A stretch of 64,000 nt of DNA from assembly GCA_039545275.1 (NCBI GenBank), contig BCHS01000003.1:620001-684000 (forward strand), read 5' to 3'. The translations under genes were made by a program, and so were the position numbers. Below, piece by piece: positions 28,666-39,235 of this stretch. Source of the DNA: Pseudomicrostroma phylloplanum (Eukaryota; Basidiomycota; Exobasidiomycetes; Microstromatales). The stretch's first letter is position 1, and each line of letters begins with the position of its first letter. Under the pieces are notes generated by a model. It worked only from the letters and a program-made list of their open reading frames with translations, had not been told where the DNA came from and made no database searches.

Positions 28666-30642
28666 TCAGTCTTGAGCAGAGTAGGCCGCGGGCGCCGCTG
28701 CCCCTGTTCCCCTCTCCAACGGCCTGCCTTGCCTCTCCTCAGCTTCCGCCTCTCCCCGCTTTTCCACATCCCCCTCGCTCGGCCCATCGCGAGGTGCCCC
28801 TGCTCCTCCAGCCGGAGGCCGCGAAGCGTCGCGTGCCCTAGACTGAGAGCGAGACCTCTCCTGCTTGACCCTGAGCCTCTCCGTCTCCTTTCGTATATCC
28901 CTGGTAGCCTGCATCTGCTCTCTGCAAAAAGGACTCTTCTCCCTGAGCCTGTGCCCGAAAAAGTACAGGGCAAAGGGCACTGCAGCGACCACTACGGCTA
29001 GGAAGCCCCAGAGGGACGAGGCCCACTGGTATCCCAGGTTTTCGTAGGTCTGCACTACAAAGAGGGTGAAGCTCCCCGAGAGGACCTCGCGCATGAGGGA
29101 CTGGGCGCCCACGGCACTGGCTGCATAGAGGGAGTAGGCGGCGACAGTGTAGTCTGACACGGCGTAGAAGATGATGTGGGATACGAAACCGACTAGGCCG
29201 ATGGCCAGTACTGAAGAGATCCAGTGCACTCCTGGCACTGCTGTCCAGGCGAACCAGAAGAGGGCGACTGGGAAGAGAGGAGAGACCACAAGCCAGAAGA
29301 GACGCTCTTCTGGTACCAGCTCGCCATCGGGCGATCGACGGATTGAGCGACGTTCCCATGCTTGCTGGAGGGGGAGACAGAAGAACGCCAAGATGGACCC
29401 TGTCAAGGATGCCACCAGGGGAAGCTCTTCGTTTCCATTGGACCAGCCATAGACGTTGCCATAGACGAGAGCGAACCCAAGAATGAAGGCGTAGATGACC
29501 ATGTAGTTGAGACCATCGAATAAAGCCGTAGTCAAGACGATGGGCTCCGTGCAGAGCATCCACGCCGGCCTTCCTACGGTCTCGGTGAAGCGCATCTTCC
29601 AAGTCTTGGCCTGCACGTCCTTCTCATGCAGACAGTAGAACTTGTCATCCCCAGTCTCCTTCCTCTTCTTTGCAGCTGCTTTGGACAAGATCACGCCTCC
29701 TCTTGTCTCCTTGCCCAGGACGAGCAAGACGCAGGTGATAAAGGCCATGCCGAGTCCGCTGACGCCGAAAGTCCACCTCCACCCGTGACGAGCGTAGATG
29801 TAGCCACCCATGACTGCTCCCAGATCAGCGCCCACCTCGGCGGCCAAGCAGAAGAGGTTCACTCCCCAACCCTGGTCAACTGGGTCCCAGAGATCGGCAA
29901 CGACGCCGATGGAGTTGAAGGTAGCAGCGGCGAAGAAGCCGGCAACGAATCGGAATGGGAGGATGAGACCCAGACTGCCTGCTAGTGCGCAGGGGATCTG
30001 GCAGAGACTAACGATGGCAATCGAGCCAACGCCGATCCACTTTCTGCCGTAGTCTTCCGAGACGGGGGCTACCACGATGGGTCCAAGGGCGAAACTACGA
30101 ATGTGAAATGGAGGAAAGGAAGGATCAGATGTTAGCTCCACGTCTGCCCAAACATGCCACCGGGCTCCTTGCGCTCACCCAAAGAGGTAAATAGCCTGCA
30201 CAGTCCTCATCGCCGCCTCCGAAACGCCCACGGCCTCAGCAGCAGCTCCCGTAGCAGGGGCAAAGAGGGACGAGATGGCCTGTGCCCACACCTCTGGCCA
30301 AAGGTAGAGCATATAGATTGTCCACTTGTACCATTCTGGCCAGTGACGCGGGTCGCGTGGGTCCTTGTATGAAAAGGCAACCAGGTGAGGATCGTCATTA
30401 TCGTCCTTTTCGCTTTCCCGGGTTAATGGTCGGGAGAGGCGACTGCTGATGGAGGGATGCCGGGCGAAGCGGGGGACGCGGGTCTCGCTGGGCTTGTCCG
30501 TCTCTGTTGTGGCTGATTGGTCACTGGAAAGCTGGCTTGGCGTGCAGTTGGTGAGTGGTGCGGCTGACCGCGGGGTGGATGACGTAGTCGCTTGTTGCGT
30601 GGTAGGGAACTCGGGGGAAGGAGCATGCTGCTGCATCGTCAT
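28666..30642 (-). CDS. MFS transporter, DHA1 (drug/polyamine H+ antiporter) type (630 aa)
   Basis: Minus strand, exons 30179-30642 and 28666-30094, joined by a GTGAGC...TAG intron with codon Gly rebuilt (YLFG|FALGP). The start is the first real ATG (MTMQQHAPSP); the frame is open further upstream without ATG. The cytosolic N-tail ends in the family-typical block DPRDPRHWPEWYKW. Twelve membrane segments follow: a DHA1-style motif A (SEDYGRKWIG) after TM2, RFVAGFFAAATFN in TM4, and the motif-C-like region GADLGAVMGGYI in TM5 leading to GWRWTFGV. A central loop with basic residues and a long charged C-tail (about 85 residues, Arg/Glu/Gly-rich) complete it. DHA1 members export drugs, polyamines or weak acids across the plasma membrane; the substrate cannot be assigned here. 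Confidence 0.88.
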
Positions 30643-31220
30643 TGTGGCTGCTATTGCCGGCGGCAGGCTCGGGCAGTGAGATCGAGCGGGGATGAAGAAG
30701 GAGCAGGCAGGAAGGAGGGGCAATGCGTATGATCTACCGTGAGGATGCTCCCTTCATATCAGCGAACAGCACGTCGATGGTAGTGGTAGTGGTGAGGAAG
30801 CAAGGAAGAGAAGAGAGGGGGGAGCACTGCAGGTCTGGTCTTTTTTGTCAGCATGCCATCGACTGTTTCGATTCTCGACCGATCACCACCGACGGACGGA
30901 CGAGCGAGGCAGCGATTGTGTGAGTCGATTGATGCAGCCGAGGCAAGGCGCAACAAGTTCCTCTCCTCGTCCTCCGCGTTTCGGCTTCCCGCGGGCGGAA
31001 TCACGTCCCACGCGAGCAGTGTCGGGCCGGGTGGTGAGCTCTGCAGAGCTCCAGGCAAAGTGGGTACCGTCCTCGAGCGGCACGCACCTCTGCACACCTC
31101 TGCCAAGACAGGATGACCACACGAGTGAAGAAACGGGGCAATGGTATTCACAACGAACGGGAACGTGAGAGGACGAGGAGAGCAGCCGGGACAGTGACAC
31201 ACGCGGCGTCTCGGCTCGGC
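30643..31220. promoter_or_regulatory. upstream region of the DHA1 transporter
   Basis: About 0.58 kb between the transporter start (minus strand) and the YOS1 stop (minus strand). No coding sequence. No specific drug-response element could be assigned by eye. Confidence 0.4.
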
Positions 31221-31710
31221 TTAGAACCGGAGAAGCTCGTAGACGATGATGACCAGGTTCAGCAGGCAGAGAGGGACTGAGCAACCGAACCAGCGACGCG
31301 GGTCAGAGTGGTGGTCAGCATATTTCGCCTAGAATCAGGCTGCCATCACTACTTGTGACTCACCTCTCAATAGTGTCCTCACTGCAGCGATCAGATTTAT
31401 TAGTCTCTCCTTGACTCCAGGCTCAGACGGCGCTCCTCCACCAAAGGAGTGTTGCTGCTCGTACTGTATCGAAGCAGGTGACCAGCCGACTGAGGAGTGA
31501 TAGCAGCACGTGAGGGACGCAAAGCAGACATGGCGACAATGGCAAGAAGAGAAGAATGCGAATTTCATCAGCTCCGAGCATACTCACGCTCACTGTGCCG
31601 AGTGGACCTGATCCTGCCCACTCACCTCTGGAGAGGAATCGCTCCTCGTTCAGGATGGCCGCTGCATTCAGGCAGAGCACCGAGACGTAGAGGATCGTTC
31701 CAAAGACCAT
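31221..31710 (-). CDS. YOS1: Yos1/IER3IP1 ER-Golgi transport protein (88 aa)
   Basis: Three small exons on the minus strand: 31626-31710, 31364-31489 and 31221-31276. All donors are GTGAGT, acceptors CTCAG, and both junctions are phase 1 rebuilding Val codons. The product reads MVFGTILYVSVLCLNAAAIL, then NEERFLSR|VGWS, a Gly-rich middle, EPGVKERLINLIAAVRTLLR|V and PLCLLNLVIIVYELLRF. Order, spacing and length match Yos1 of yeast and human IER3IP1: an N-terminal membrane segment, the EERFL motif, the NLI..VRT block and a C-terminal membrane segment. Yos1 is a subunit of the Yip1-Yif1 complex on ER/Golgi membranes and is needed for COPII vesicle transport. No single reading frame covers more than about half of it, so it is easily missed by ORF scans. 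Confidence 0.95.
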
Positions 31711-32414
31711 GTTCCCTCCCAATCAATCTCTTCTGCTTCGTTGCCTCTGTGGATAAAGCTTTTCGCCTTGCGGCTTGAAACGGGCAAGGGAGAGACCAGG
31801 CGGGGCCGGGGGNGCAACGGAGACGAGCTTCCGAGGTGCACTTCTTCTCCTGATCTCCCTGTGTGTCGGCTGCGATCGAGAGATTCAGAGCTCTTGACGA
31901 GGCGATACAGAGACCACTTGACTGCCAGTGGGAGCCTTGCGATGGAGAGACGAGGGTGAAAGGACAGGCGTGAGTGCGGGGCTCTCGGCAAGAGTGGGTC
32001 AAAGTGTTGCTCTGGAAGGAAGGACACGACGCGGACCAGCAGCCACGCGGGCAATCCCAGCGGAACGACACCTCACCTCCACTCCTATCTACCTCTTCGG
32101 AAGAGACATTGGAACGACGCACTCGCTCGCTCGCTCAAAGACTATGATCGCAGGGACAGCATACATGGCATGGCAACGCTAGGTGAATTGAATGATGGGA
32201 GAGTACAAGGTTTTGCTCGTTTCGCTATCTGCTGGCCGCCCTGCAGCCTGCTCCCCCTCCCCCTTGCCCCACGATTTAATCTGTGTGCCAATCCCCCGTG
32301 CACTAGGTGTCGTGACCGGGAATCTTGAATGTTTGTGCGTATGCAAAGTGATTTTGCACTGAGCAAGGAGGCAAAGCAAGATGAGAAGATTCAGCTACCG
32401 CATTGAGGAACCAG
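31711..32414. promoter_or_regulatory. upstream region of YOS1; 3' flank of BCH1
   Basis: About 0.7 kb between two minus-strand genes, with one ambiguous base (31813, n). If the 3' end of BCH1 is spliced (see that entry), a short last exon could lie near 32287-32355. No other gene was seen. Confidence 0.4.
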
Positions 32415-34972
32415 TCAGTGCACAAGGCCTTTGTACTCACTCAGCTTGAGGATGGAATTCGGCGGTGACATCGATACGAGCGTGTACGACACCTTGGCCA
32501 GTCCCTCCGTCCTGATCAGCTTGAACAGATTTGTAGCGACGGCTCCTGGGTATGAGCCCTCTGTGTACCACCGATGATTGTACGCCGTCAATCTCAAGCT
32601 CATCCACAGACTCCTCTGTACATCCCTCGCCTCCACGTACGACTCCAGCAGTCGCAGGTAGCCCTTTGCCGAGAACTTTGCCTCGATGCATCTTTGAAAA
32701 GCATCCTTTGCCTCTTCCTTGTGGTGCAATCGAAGTGCCAGCTCGCCAAGGATCTCCCACTCCGTACCGGTCTTGCGATACGGCAGAGATTGCGCCTTGT
32801 AGTGAGCCAGCTCCGCCCGCCAGATGGTGTAGACTCGAAGGTCCTCGTACAGAACCATGAAGAGGTTGTCCAGCCACCGTTCGCAAAGTCGCTTGTTTGT
32901 GAACGGGAAGCCAGAAGCAGGCTGCTCGTCTTTTGTAGACGGATCTGCTTGCTGTGTTTGCTGCTGCTCAGTATCTGCTCCTGTAGGCGCGCCCTGCACT
33001 GTTGCAACAGAGTCGGTCCGACCATGCTGGGCCCCAGCCTGAGCTTGTGCGGGCTTCTCCAGAGGGGGCGGTGTCACTTCGACTGCTTGTCCACCCACGC
33101 TGTTCTCCTCCCTTTCTGCAATCTTGCCTGCCCCAGCTCCTTGGACGTAATCTGCTATCGTGGCTCTCTCCCTCTCGTGATCGCTCTCTGTAGATATCTT
33201 GATCGTCGGTATGCTGTGACTCGAAGAGTTAGCGCCAGCATCCAGACCAAGACTCGACATCCCGTCCTGAAGTGACTTGTCCCCCGAACTGTCAAACGTC
33301 TCCTCTCCAATCCCATCTTCACTCCCCGGTGTGGGCGGGATGGCCTTGATGGACGCATTGTCATCATTGTCCGCTGCTGACTTGCTCATTGTAGACCCTG
33401 CAGCGGTGGTGGAACTCGAAGTGGCCTCTCCGGGTCGCTGGTTCCGGTACTCCTCCTCCATGACGAAGACAGCGCTTCGACACCGAAGCAACTCATCCCA
33501 TCCGATGCGGCTCACAAGTCGGGACAGCAGGGCATAGGCTTTGGCGAATGTGCCTCGGAGTGCTGGAGCGGGAAGGCGCAGGAGGGCAACATCGGCTTCG
33601 TTGTCCTTCGCCGACTCTTCGTCAAGGAGGCCACTATCCGCAATGAATTGCTTCGTAGGCAGATGCGTCTTGGCAGGTGGCGGCATGCGATGAAGGTCCC
33701 GCTCGTTATAGGTGAACATAGGACAGGAGTTGAGGGTGAAGAGTGCCTGAGATGTATTGCAGGGATCAACGATCATGTCAGAATGTCTTGCGCAGCGTGG
33801 GATTCGATACTGTGTACCTGCCTACTCACTGATTCCCAATCTCCCACATCGATGTAGCACTCCGTGAGCTTGGCCCACGTCACAAACTCGCTCGGAGCGC
33901 AATTCACCGCCTGCTTGCATAGCTTCAATGCCCAGTCTGCTTTGCCCTTGGACTTCAGAAAGTCAGCCTGTACATGCAAAAGGGCATAGGAGTGAGGAGT
34001 CTCCTTGATAGCAGCATGCATGATCTGCACAGCCTTGATCTCTTCGTTCATCCCCAGGTAAGCCTGGGCCACCAGAGCTGCTACCACTGGCTCGCGAGCA
34101 TATAGCTTTTCGAACAGATTGACGGCTTGCTCGTACCTTCCTGCGTCTCCAAAATACTTTAGGACTCCATTGGCGAGATGATTCGATACCACAGTTGCAA
34201 CCTGGATCTCTGGTTCTGAGCCCAGTTGCCAGCCCTTGAAAAAGAGATTCTCGGCAGCGCGGAGGAAGCGATGCTCGGCCTCCGGTCCTGCGATTGGGTC
34301 TAGCTTCCTGTAGCCTGCTAGCCTGAAGTTGGCATCATCTGCGTAAAGAATGGAGCGTAGCAGGGCGGAGAGGTACACCTCTTGCCATATCTCTGGCGTA
34401 GGGGGATGTCTGTCTCCCCGCAGATCGACTACGAACGCATCGACGCTGCCTGGAATCCGCACTTCAACCCGCACGTCGACCCGCGAGAAGGCATTGAAGC
34501 AGCTGAGCATTGCAGGTGAGACATGATGGGAGTTCTCAGGGTCGATTCACCTCGCTGGAGCCTCGTTGTCTATCCCGGTACTTACCAGTAGACTCCGCTC
34601 TTGAGCTTGTACGACGTCTTTCCAGAGAACCAGGCAGGGTTCTGTTCCAGCTCATACGTGAGTGAGTTGATGTAGGCTGCCAAAGCCGCCGAGGAGGAAG
34701 CATCTACCCCAGACACGTAGTGGTAGGAGCCAATCTGATAGATTCATGGAGGGATCAGATTAGCGCCGAGGTCAGGAGAGCGCCTCTGCTGGCCTGGGTC
34801 ATGCGCATTCACTCACGTCTTTTGAGCCTGTCCTTCCCGTAGTCTTGATGACATGGCAAAGATCAGGAGGTCCGAGCTCTCTGAAAGACGCCAGAGACTC
34901 TGTCCTTGAGTTGAGACTCTCGCCGAGGTCGGCCTCGAAGAACTCCGGTTGAGCGACAAAGGCGTCACCCAT
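32415..34972 (-). CDS. BCH1: exomer ChAP-family cargo adaptor (Bch1/Bud7/Chs6-like, about 769 aa)
   Basis: Minus-strand exons 34817-34972, 34586-34734, 33830-34502 and 32415-33746, separated by three introns of 82-83 bases with GTGAGT/GTAAGT donors. The reading is LGPPDLCHVIKTTGRTG, then YHYVSGVDASSSAALAAYI, an NAFSRVDVRVEVRIPGSVD block, TPR-like helices (about residues 180-330: EQAVNLFEKLYAREP, YALLHVQADFLKSKGKADWA) and SALFTLNSCPMFTYNERDLH across the last join. These are hallmarks of the Chs5-Arf1-binding proteins. With Chs5 they form exomer, which carries selected cargo such as chitin synthase from the trans-Golgi to the surface. A disordered Ser/Glu/Gln insert of about 170 residues splits the C-terminal part. 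The 3' end is uncertain: an in-frame donor-like GTGAGT near 32449 could replace the last 9 or so residues. Confidence 0.9.
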
Positions 34973-35718
34973 TGTGGTGGTGTGCAGCGAGGAGCACGAT
35001 TGCCAAGGTGGGACTGAGGCTCAGGTTGAGGCAACAGGGATGGGACAAAGATGTGCCTATCTGAAAACCTTGTGGCACACAGCTGATGTCCAGATGTCGA
35101 GATGTCCAGGCGTCTCGAAGCTGCGTAGTTCGAGGAGATGTCGAGGCGGTGGAGTGCGTGGTGATGGTCTCACCCTGTCTGTGTTCAGAAGGAACGGACC
35201 AGGCAGGCAGGCGTGTCTGTGTGTGTCTGAGTGTCTGCGCCTGCTGGAGTTGCGTTGCCTGTGCGCCTCCCATCCGTGTCCCCGTTCCGGTCGGGCGTCG
35301 AGGCAACCAAGGCACACACACGCAGAAGCGGAGCGGAGGCAGATCAACACTTTGCACAAATCAACGAACCTCGTACCACTGCTTCAGTCACTACTATCGC
35401 CTTGGAACACGCTCAGTCACGTCGCTCCTCTCTCTGCTACCACGCAGCTCTCTATCCCGACGGGATTCGTACCGACGGGATTCGTACCATCTGGCAGACT
35501 CTCACCGCTTGACGTCATTTGCCTGGCATACGCCAAGTCCAAGGTAACGATTCGCAATTGGAGGCAAAGACAAGCCTCCTTGCATTCACCTCGCCCTCTT
35601 CTAGCCCACTGTCCTGGTAGCCGAGCTGCAGACGCCTATAAGAGGTCGTGTAGGAGTTCCTGGGGTATTGGTATTGTCAGGTCTGCTTCTAGGGGAGGCC
35701 TATCTGCAAGGGCGCTAG
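34973..35718. promoter_or_regulatory. divergent promoter region BCH1/HSL7
   Basis: About 0.75 kb shared by minus-strand BCH1 and plus-strand PRMT5. It contains a perfect 15-bp tandem duplication at 35458-35487. Overlapping open frames on both strands have no recognisable content. Confidence 0.5.
35458..35487. repeat. perfect 15-bp tandem duplication
   Basis: Unit cgacgggattcgtac occurs twice head to tail with no mismatch, about 230 bases before the HSL7 start codon. Confidence 0.9.
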
Positions 35719-38700
35719 ATGGCTCCCAATCCGGTTGGTCATGAGGCAGCTGCTCCGCCCCTTGTAGTCGCCCAGCACTTCCACAACTCAGCACTGAGCA
35801 GGATACACCTACAGCAGCAAACACAGCGGAACAAGCAACAGCAGCAACTACAGCTACAATTACAGCAACAGCAGCAGGCGGAACAGAGGCAGGGTCAAAG
35901 TCATAGGAAGCAGCCAGCAACAGCGTCTGGCGGAGCGACTTCTCGGCTCCCCACCCTGCCCGAAGCTTCCCATGTCAATGCCTTGCATGAGGCCACAGGG
36001 GCATCGCCTGTTGGTCTGCCAGCCCACCTTGATGCTGCCATAGAGGAGGCACTTGCGGGGCTCTCTGCTCCTCAAAGAGCTCTGGCCCACGCCAAGAGTG
36101 CAGGCTACGGCCTGGCAGTCATGGAATTGGCCAACGAGGAATTCAGACAGAGGTGGGAGAGGCTCTGCCTGGCAAGCTCGGAAGAGGATGATGCAGGAGA
36201 GCTCTCTGCTCAAGCTGCTCAAAACATTGCCCTGCAGAGCGTGTGGCAGCAGCAGCAAGCAGCAGCATCATCCACTATGCCCCAAGGATGGTCACCCAGC
36301 CTCAAGAATCCAGGAGGCGTGGGGGGCAGCTGGGAGTTGCTACCTGTCAGTGGGGATCCTTCGTCCGAAGGAAGGGCTCAGGGCATCCCGCGCAGTTCCA
36401 GTCGAGGCACTTTACCTCCTCAAAGGCAGCTCACAATGCGAGAGGCCGCCCAAGCAAGGGCTGTTCTCGAGGCCAAGAAGAAGCGGCTGGACCAAGCGAG
36501 GGAGGCAGAGGAGTGGAGAAAGAACCCAGCTTTCCGCCGGACAGAGCTCAATCTGACCGCCTTGGACGACTCGGAAGGAGTGATAGCCATGGCTCCTGGC
36601 TGGCTAGAGCTGGACTCCCAAGACGAGGGCATCCGCCTGGACTCGGAGATTGCTTTACATGCTCTCCTCACTTATGCTTCGTACCTCTCGATCTCCACAT
36701 TCATTCTGCCACCGCCATCTTCAGATCCCGCAAGGCGGCATCTCCTTCCTCACTACGCTCGAGCTATCAACTCTGCCCTGAACGCTGGCCCTGGAGGTCA
36801 AGGGGCTCCCAGCGCAGGCAGCTGGATGGCACTAGCGTTGAGACTGCCAATATCATCTCCCCACTCCCTCGCACAAGTCCTCGCGTCCCGCTCAGCCAGC
36901 TCAATGAGCACTCATTCGGCCGGAACGACGGCAGCAGCAGGTGGTAGCAGTAGTCTCAGGGCAGCCGATGACTGGGCGTTCGAAGTCTGGACGCAGATCC
37001 GGCATCTTTGTGGCTACAACTCGCGCCTACAGATCATGCTGGACCTCTCGATGCCATTGCCTTCCTCTGACGGCCTGGCAAGGTGGCAAGCAGAACCAGT
37101 CAGACATCTCTGGCTCCCAGCCAGTACCTTCTTGGCAAACGCAAAGGGCTTCCCGGTTCTTTCGAAAGCTATGCAGGCTTTTCTGCGCTCCCTCTTCACC
37201 AAGCATCCGAAGCCCATGGCCATCCTGTCAGGCACACAAGACACCCTGCCTCAGCACACACGGGGCGGACCGAGCTCATACCTCGAGTATCTGCGACACC
37301 TCGAAAGAACGGCCCCATCAGAAGGAGCAGTGGCTGTCTTTGCGAGAGGATATGCGGATTGGTTGCAGGCCCCTCTTCAGCCACTGATGGACAACCTGGA
37401 AGGCGCTACGTATGAGGTCTTCGAGCGCGATCCAGTGAAGTACGCACTGTATCAAGAAGCAGTTTACAAGGCCTTGTTGGCTCGTCCGTCTGGAGAGCGG
37501 ACACTGATATGGGTCTGCGGAGCGGGGAGAGGACCGCTAGTCAGTCGTTGTCTAGCAGCAGCAGCTGATGCTGGCAGGGACATCAAGATTGTTGCCTTGG
37601 AGAAGAACCCCTCGGCGATGATTGCGCTGCAAGAGAAGCAGGCAAAGGAATGGGGCGCCGATACTGTGGAGCTGCGATTTGGCGATATGAGGACTGCCAC
37701 TCGTCCTGTCCGAGAGGAAGAGCGAGCGGACATACTTGTCAGTGAGCTACTTGGTAGCTTCGGTGACAATGAGCTGAGCCCCGAGTGCCTCGATGGCGCT
37801 TGTCGCTTTATCAAAAAGAACGGGATCTCGATTCCTTCTGCATACACATCATACATCACGCCGCTTGCCTCTGCAAAATTACACAGCGAGATTCTCTCCT
37901 CCGGCTCAAGCAGCGCAGCCACATCCTCTGGCCCCTCCGTATCGGGCAACAACCCCACTGCATCGACTCAAGCGCAGATCAAGGCAGCCGAAACACCCTT
38001 CGTAGTCCTCTTTGGAGCCGTAGATCTTCCGGCGTCTGAGAACGGGCCTGCTGGAAGAGAGAAGATCCAGGAATGCTGGACATTCGCACACGGGCCCATC
38101 GAGGATCTCGAGATACCCCTTGACGGTACAGGTCTGCCGATTTCCAACTCGCACAATGTCCGCACCACGTCCCACACCTTTTCCATCCCAAACACTACGC
38201 TTTGCCATGGTCTGGCGGGCTACTTTGAGGCACACCTCTACGGGGACGTCACCCTGAGCATCCATCCAGACCCATCGAGGGGCAGCATGGACATGCTCAG
38301 CTGGTTCCCCATCTATTTCCCTCTCAAGGAGCCCCTCTACCTGCCTGCAGGAAGCGAGCTAGATGTGCACCTCTGGCGACTCACGGCAGAGAGGAAGGTC
38401 TGGTACGAGTGGAGCTGTGAAGTCTTCCTCAACGTTGTCTCACCCGGCGGCGCAGCGGGCGGAGCAGCAAATGGTCGACCTTCATCTGCAATGACGGTGA
38501 TGGGAGGAGCCTCTTCGCCGGACCCTTCCCAGTGGCAGCAGCAGCAGCACGGCGGCGGCGGCGGTCCGGGAGGCGCCAGTCCGCTGCTCGGCTCGCACCT
38601 CAACCACCCTCACTACGCCTTTGCCAATGCAGTCAATACGCCTCGTATCCCTTCGTATGGTTTCCCAAGTGATGCACAGGCGCAGTATAACCGACGCGCT

Positions 38701-38901
38701 TCTGGAAGCACAGACTCGGCTATGCAGCCCGTTAACGGAAGGAGCGTCAGCTCACAGGGACACTATCAGCCCCCTGGTGGGGCTGCTGCTGGTGGGGGAG
38801 GTGGTGGGGGAGGAGTTGGGGGCTACGCAGTGCAGAGGGTCAAGATCGGCATGTCCTCGCTGCAGAACCCCAATGGTCGAAGCTCGTGGGTGGGGATGTA
38901 A
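35719..38901 (+). CDS. HSL7: type II protein arginine methyltransferase PRMT5 (Hsl7/Skb1, 1060 aa)
   Basis: Single exon. The catalytic half is complete: PLMDNLEGATYEVFERDPVKY with the PRMT5-specific Phe568, the SAM-binding VCGAGRGPLV (about 599-608), VALEKNP (end of post-I), and the double-E loop SELLGSFGDNE with Glu676 and Glu685 (spacing 9, as in human Glu435/Glu444). The C-terminal beta-barrel follows: LCHGLAGYFEAHLYGDVTLSI, SWFPIYFPL and KVWYEWS. The N-terminal TIM-barrel part is more diverged (ALLTYASYLSISTFILPPP). The family makes symmetric dimethylarginine on histones, Sm proteins and, in yeast, takes part in the Swe1 morphogenesis checkpoint. Additions here are a polyQ-rich N-tail (CAG/CAA runs, 35808-35880) and a C-tail of about 140 residues rich in Gly, Ser and Pro (poly-Gly near 38795-38820). 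Confidence 0.95.
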   Translation: MAPNPVGHEAAAPPLVVAQHFHNSALSRIHLQQQTQRNKQQQQLQLQLQQQQQAEQRQGQSHRKQPATASGGATSRLPTLPEASHVNALHEATGASPVGLPAHLDAAIEEALAGLSAPQRALAHAKSAGYGLAVMELANEEFRQRWERLCLASSEEDDAGELSAQAAQNIALQSVWQQQQAAASSTMPQGWSPSLKNPGGVGGSWELLPVSGDPSSEGRAQGIPRSSSRGTLPPQRQLTMREAAQARAVLEAKKKRLDQAREAEEWRKNPAFRRTELNLTALDDSEGVIAMAPGWLELDSQDEGIRLDSEIALHALLTYASYLSISTFILPPPSSDPARRHLLPHYARAINSALNAGPGGQGAPSAGSWMALALRLPISSPHSLAQVLASRSASSMSTHSAGTTAAAGGSSSLRAADDWAFEVWTQIRHLCGYNSRLQIMLDLSMPLPSSDGLARWQAEPVRHLWLPASTFLANAKGFPVLSKAMQAFLRSLFTKHPKPMAILSGTQDTLPQHTRGGPSSYLEYLRHLERTAPSEGAVAVFARGYADWLQAPLQPLMDNLEGATYEVFERDPVKYALYQEAVYKALLARPSGERTLIWVCGAGRGPLVSRCLAAAADAGRDIKIVALEKNPSAMIALQEKQAKEWGADTVELRFGDMRTATRPVREEERADILVSELLGSFGDNELSPECLDGACRFIKKNGISIPSAYTSYITPLASAKLHSEILSSGSSSAATSSGPSVSGNNPTASTQAQIKAAETPFVVLFGAVDLPASENGPAGREKIQECWTFAHGPIEDLEIPLDGTGLPISNSHNVRTTSHTFSIPNTTLCHGLAGYFEAHLYGDVTLSIHPDPSRGSMDMLSWFPIYFPLKEPLYLPAGSELDVHLWRLTAERKVWYEWSCEVFLNVVSPGGAAGGAANGRPSSAMTVMGGASSPDPSQWQQQQHGGGGGPGGASPLLGSHLNHPHYAFANAVNTPRIPSYGFPSDAQAQYNRRASGSTDSAMQPVNGRSVSSQGHYQPPGGAAAGGGGGGGGVGGYAVQRVKIGMSSLQNPNGRSSWVGM

Positions 38902-39235
38902 GGAGAAGAGAGAAAGGAAGAAGGAAGAGGGCAAATTTGTCACGATGCAAGCGTAGTCAAAAGGAGACCGTACCGTCCTTGGTCCCTTTGTCACCCGTCG
39001 AGTCCTGTCATTCGATTCGTACCTGTCTCCGCCGCACGACACACAATGCAAGATTCGACTCATGCACTCTTCGTGAAGCAGCAGACGGTCCGTCAAGCGT
39101 CCTGGTCAGCGCTAGACTCACTCCAGGCAGACATTGTTCGCCATATGAGAAGTCCGTATGGATTTTGTCTAGTATAGTGACAGCCGCGCCATCTCCATCG
39201 CTAGTCGAAGGGCTCTCCCCCCTCCCGGCCCTCCT
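38902..39235. other. convergent intergenic region HSL7/SUI2
   Basis: 334 bases between two 3' ends. No feature was recognised. Confidence 0.6.

Noticed and set aside
28838..29602. 254-codon frame overlapping the DHA1 transporter in another frame, same strand
   Set aside because: The transporter frame carries membrane segments and family motifs here; this frame is Arg/Ser-rich with no features.
30643..30723. Longer N-terminus of the DHA1 transporter starting at 30723
   Set aside because: The codon at 30723 is TTG; the first ATG in frame is at 30642.
34974..35744. 256-codon open frame across the BCH1/HSL7 divergent promoter
   Set aside because: It overlaps the verified starts of both flanking genes and has no recognisable content.
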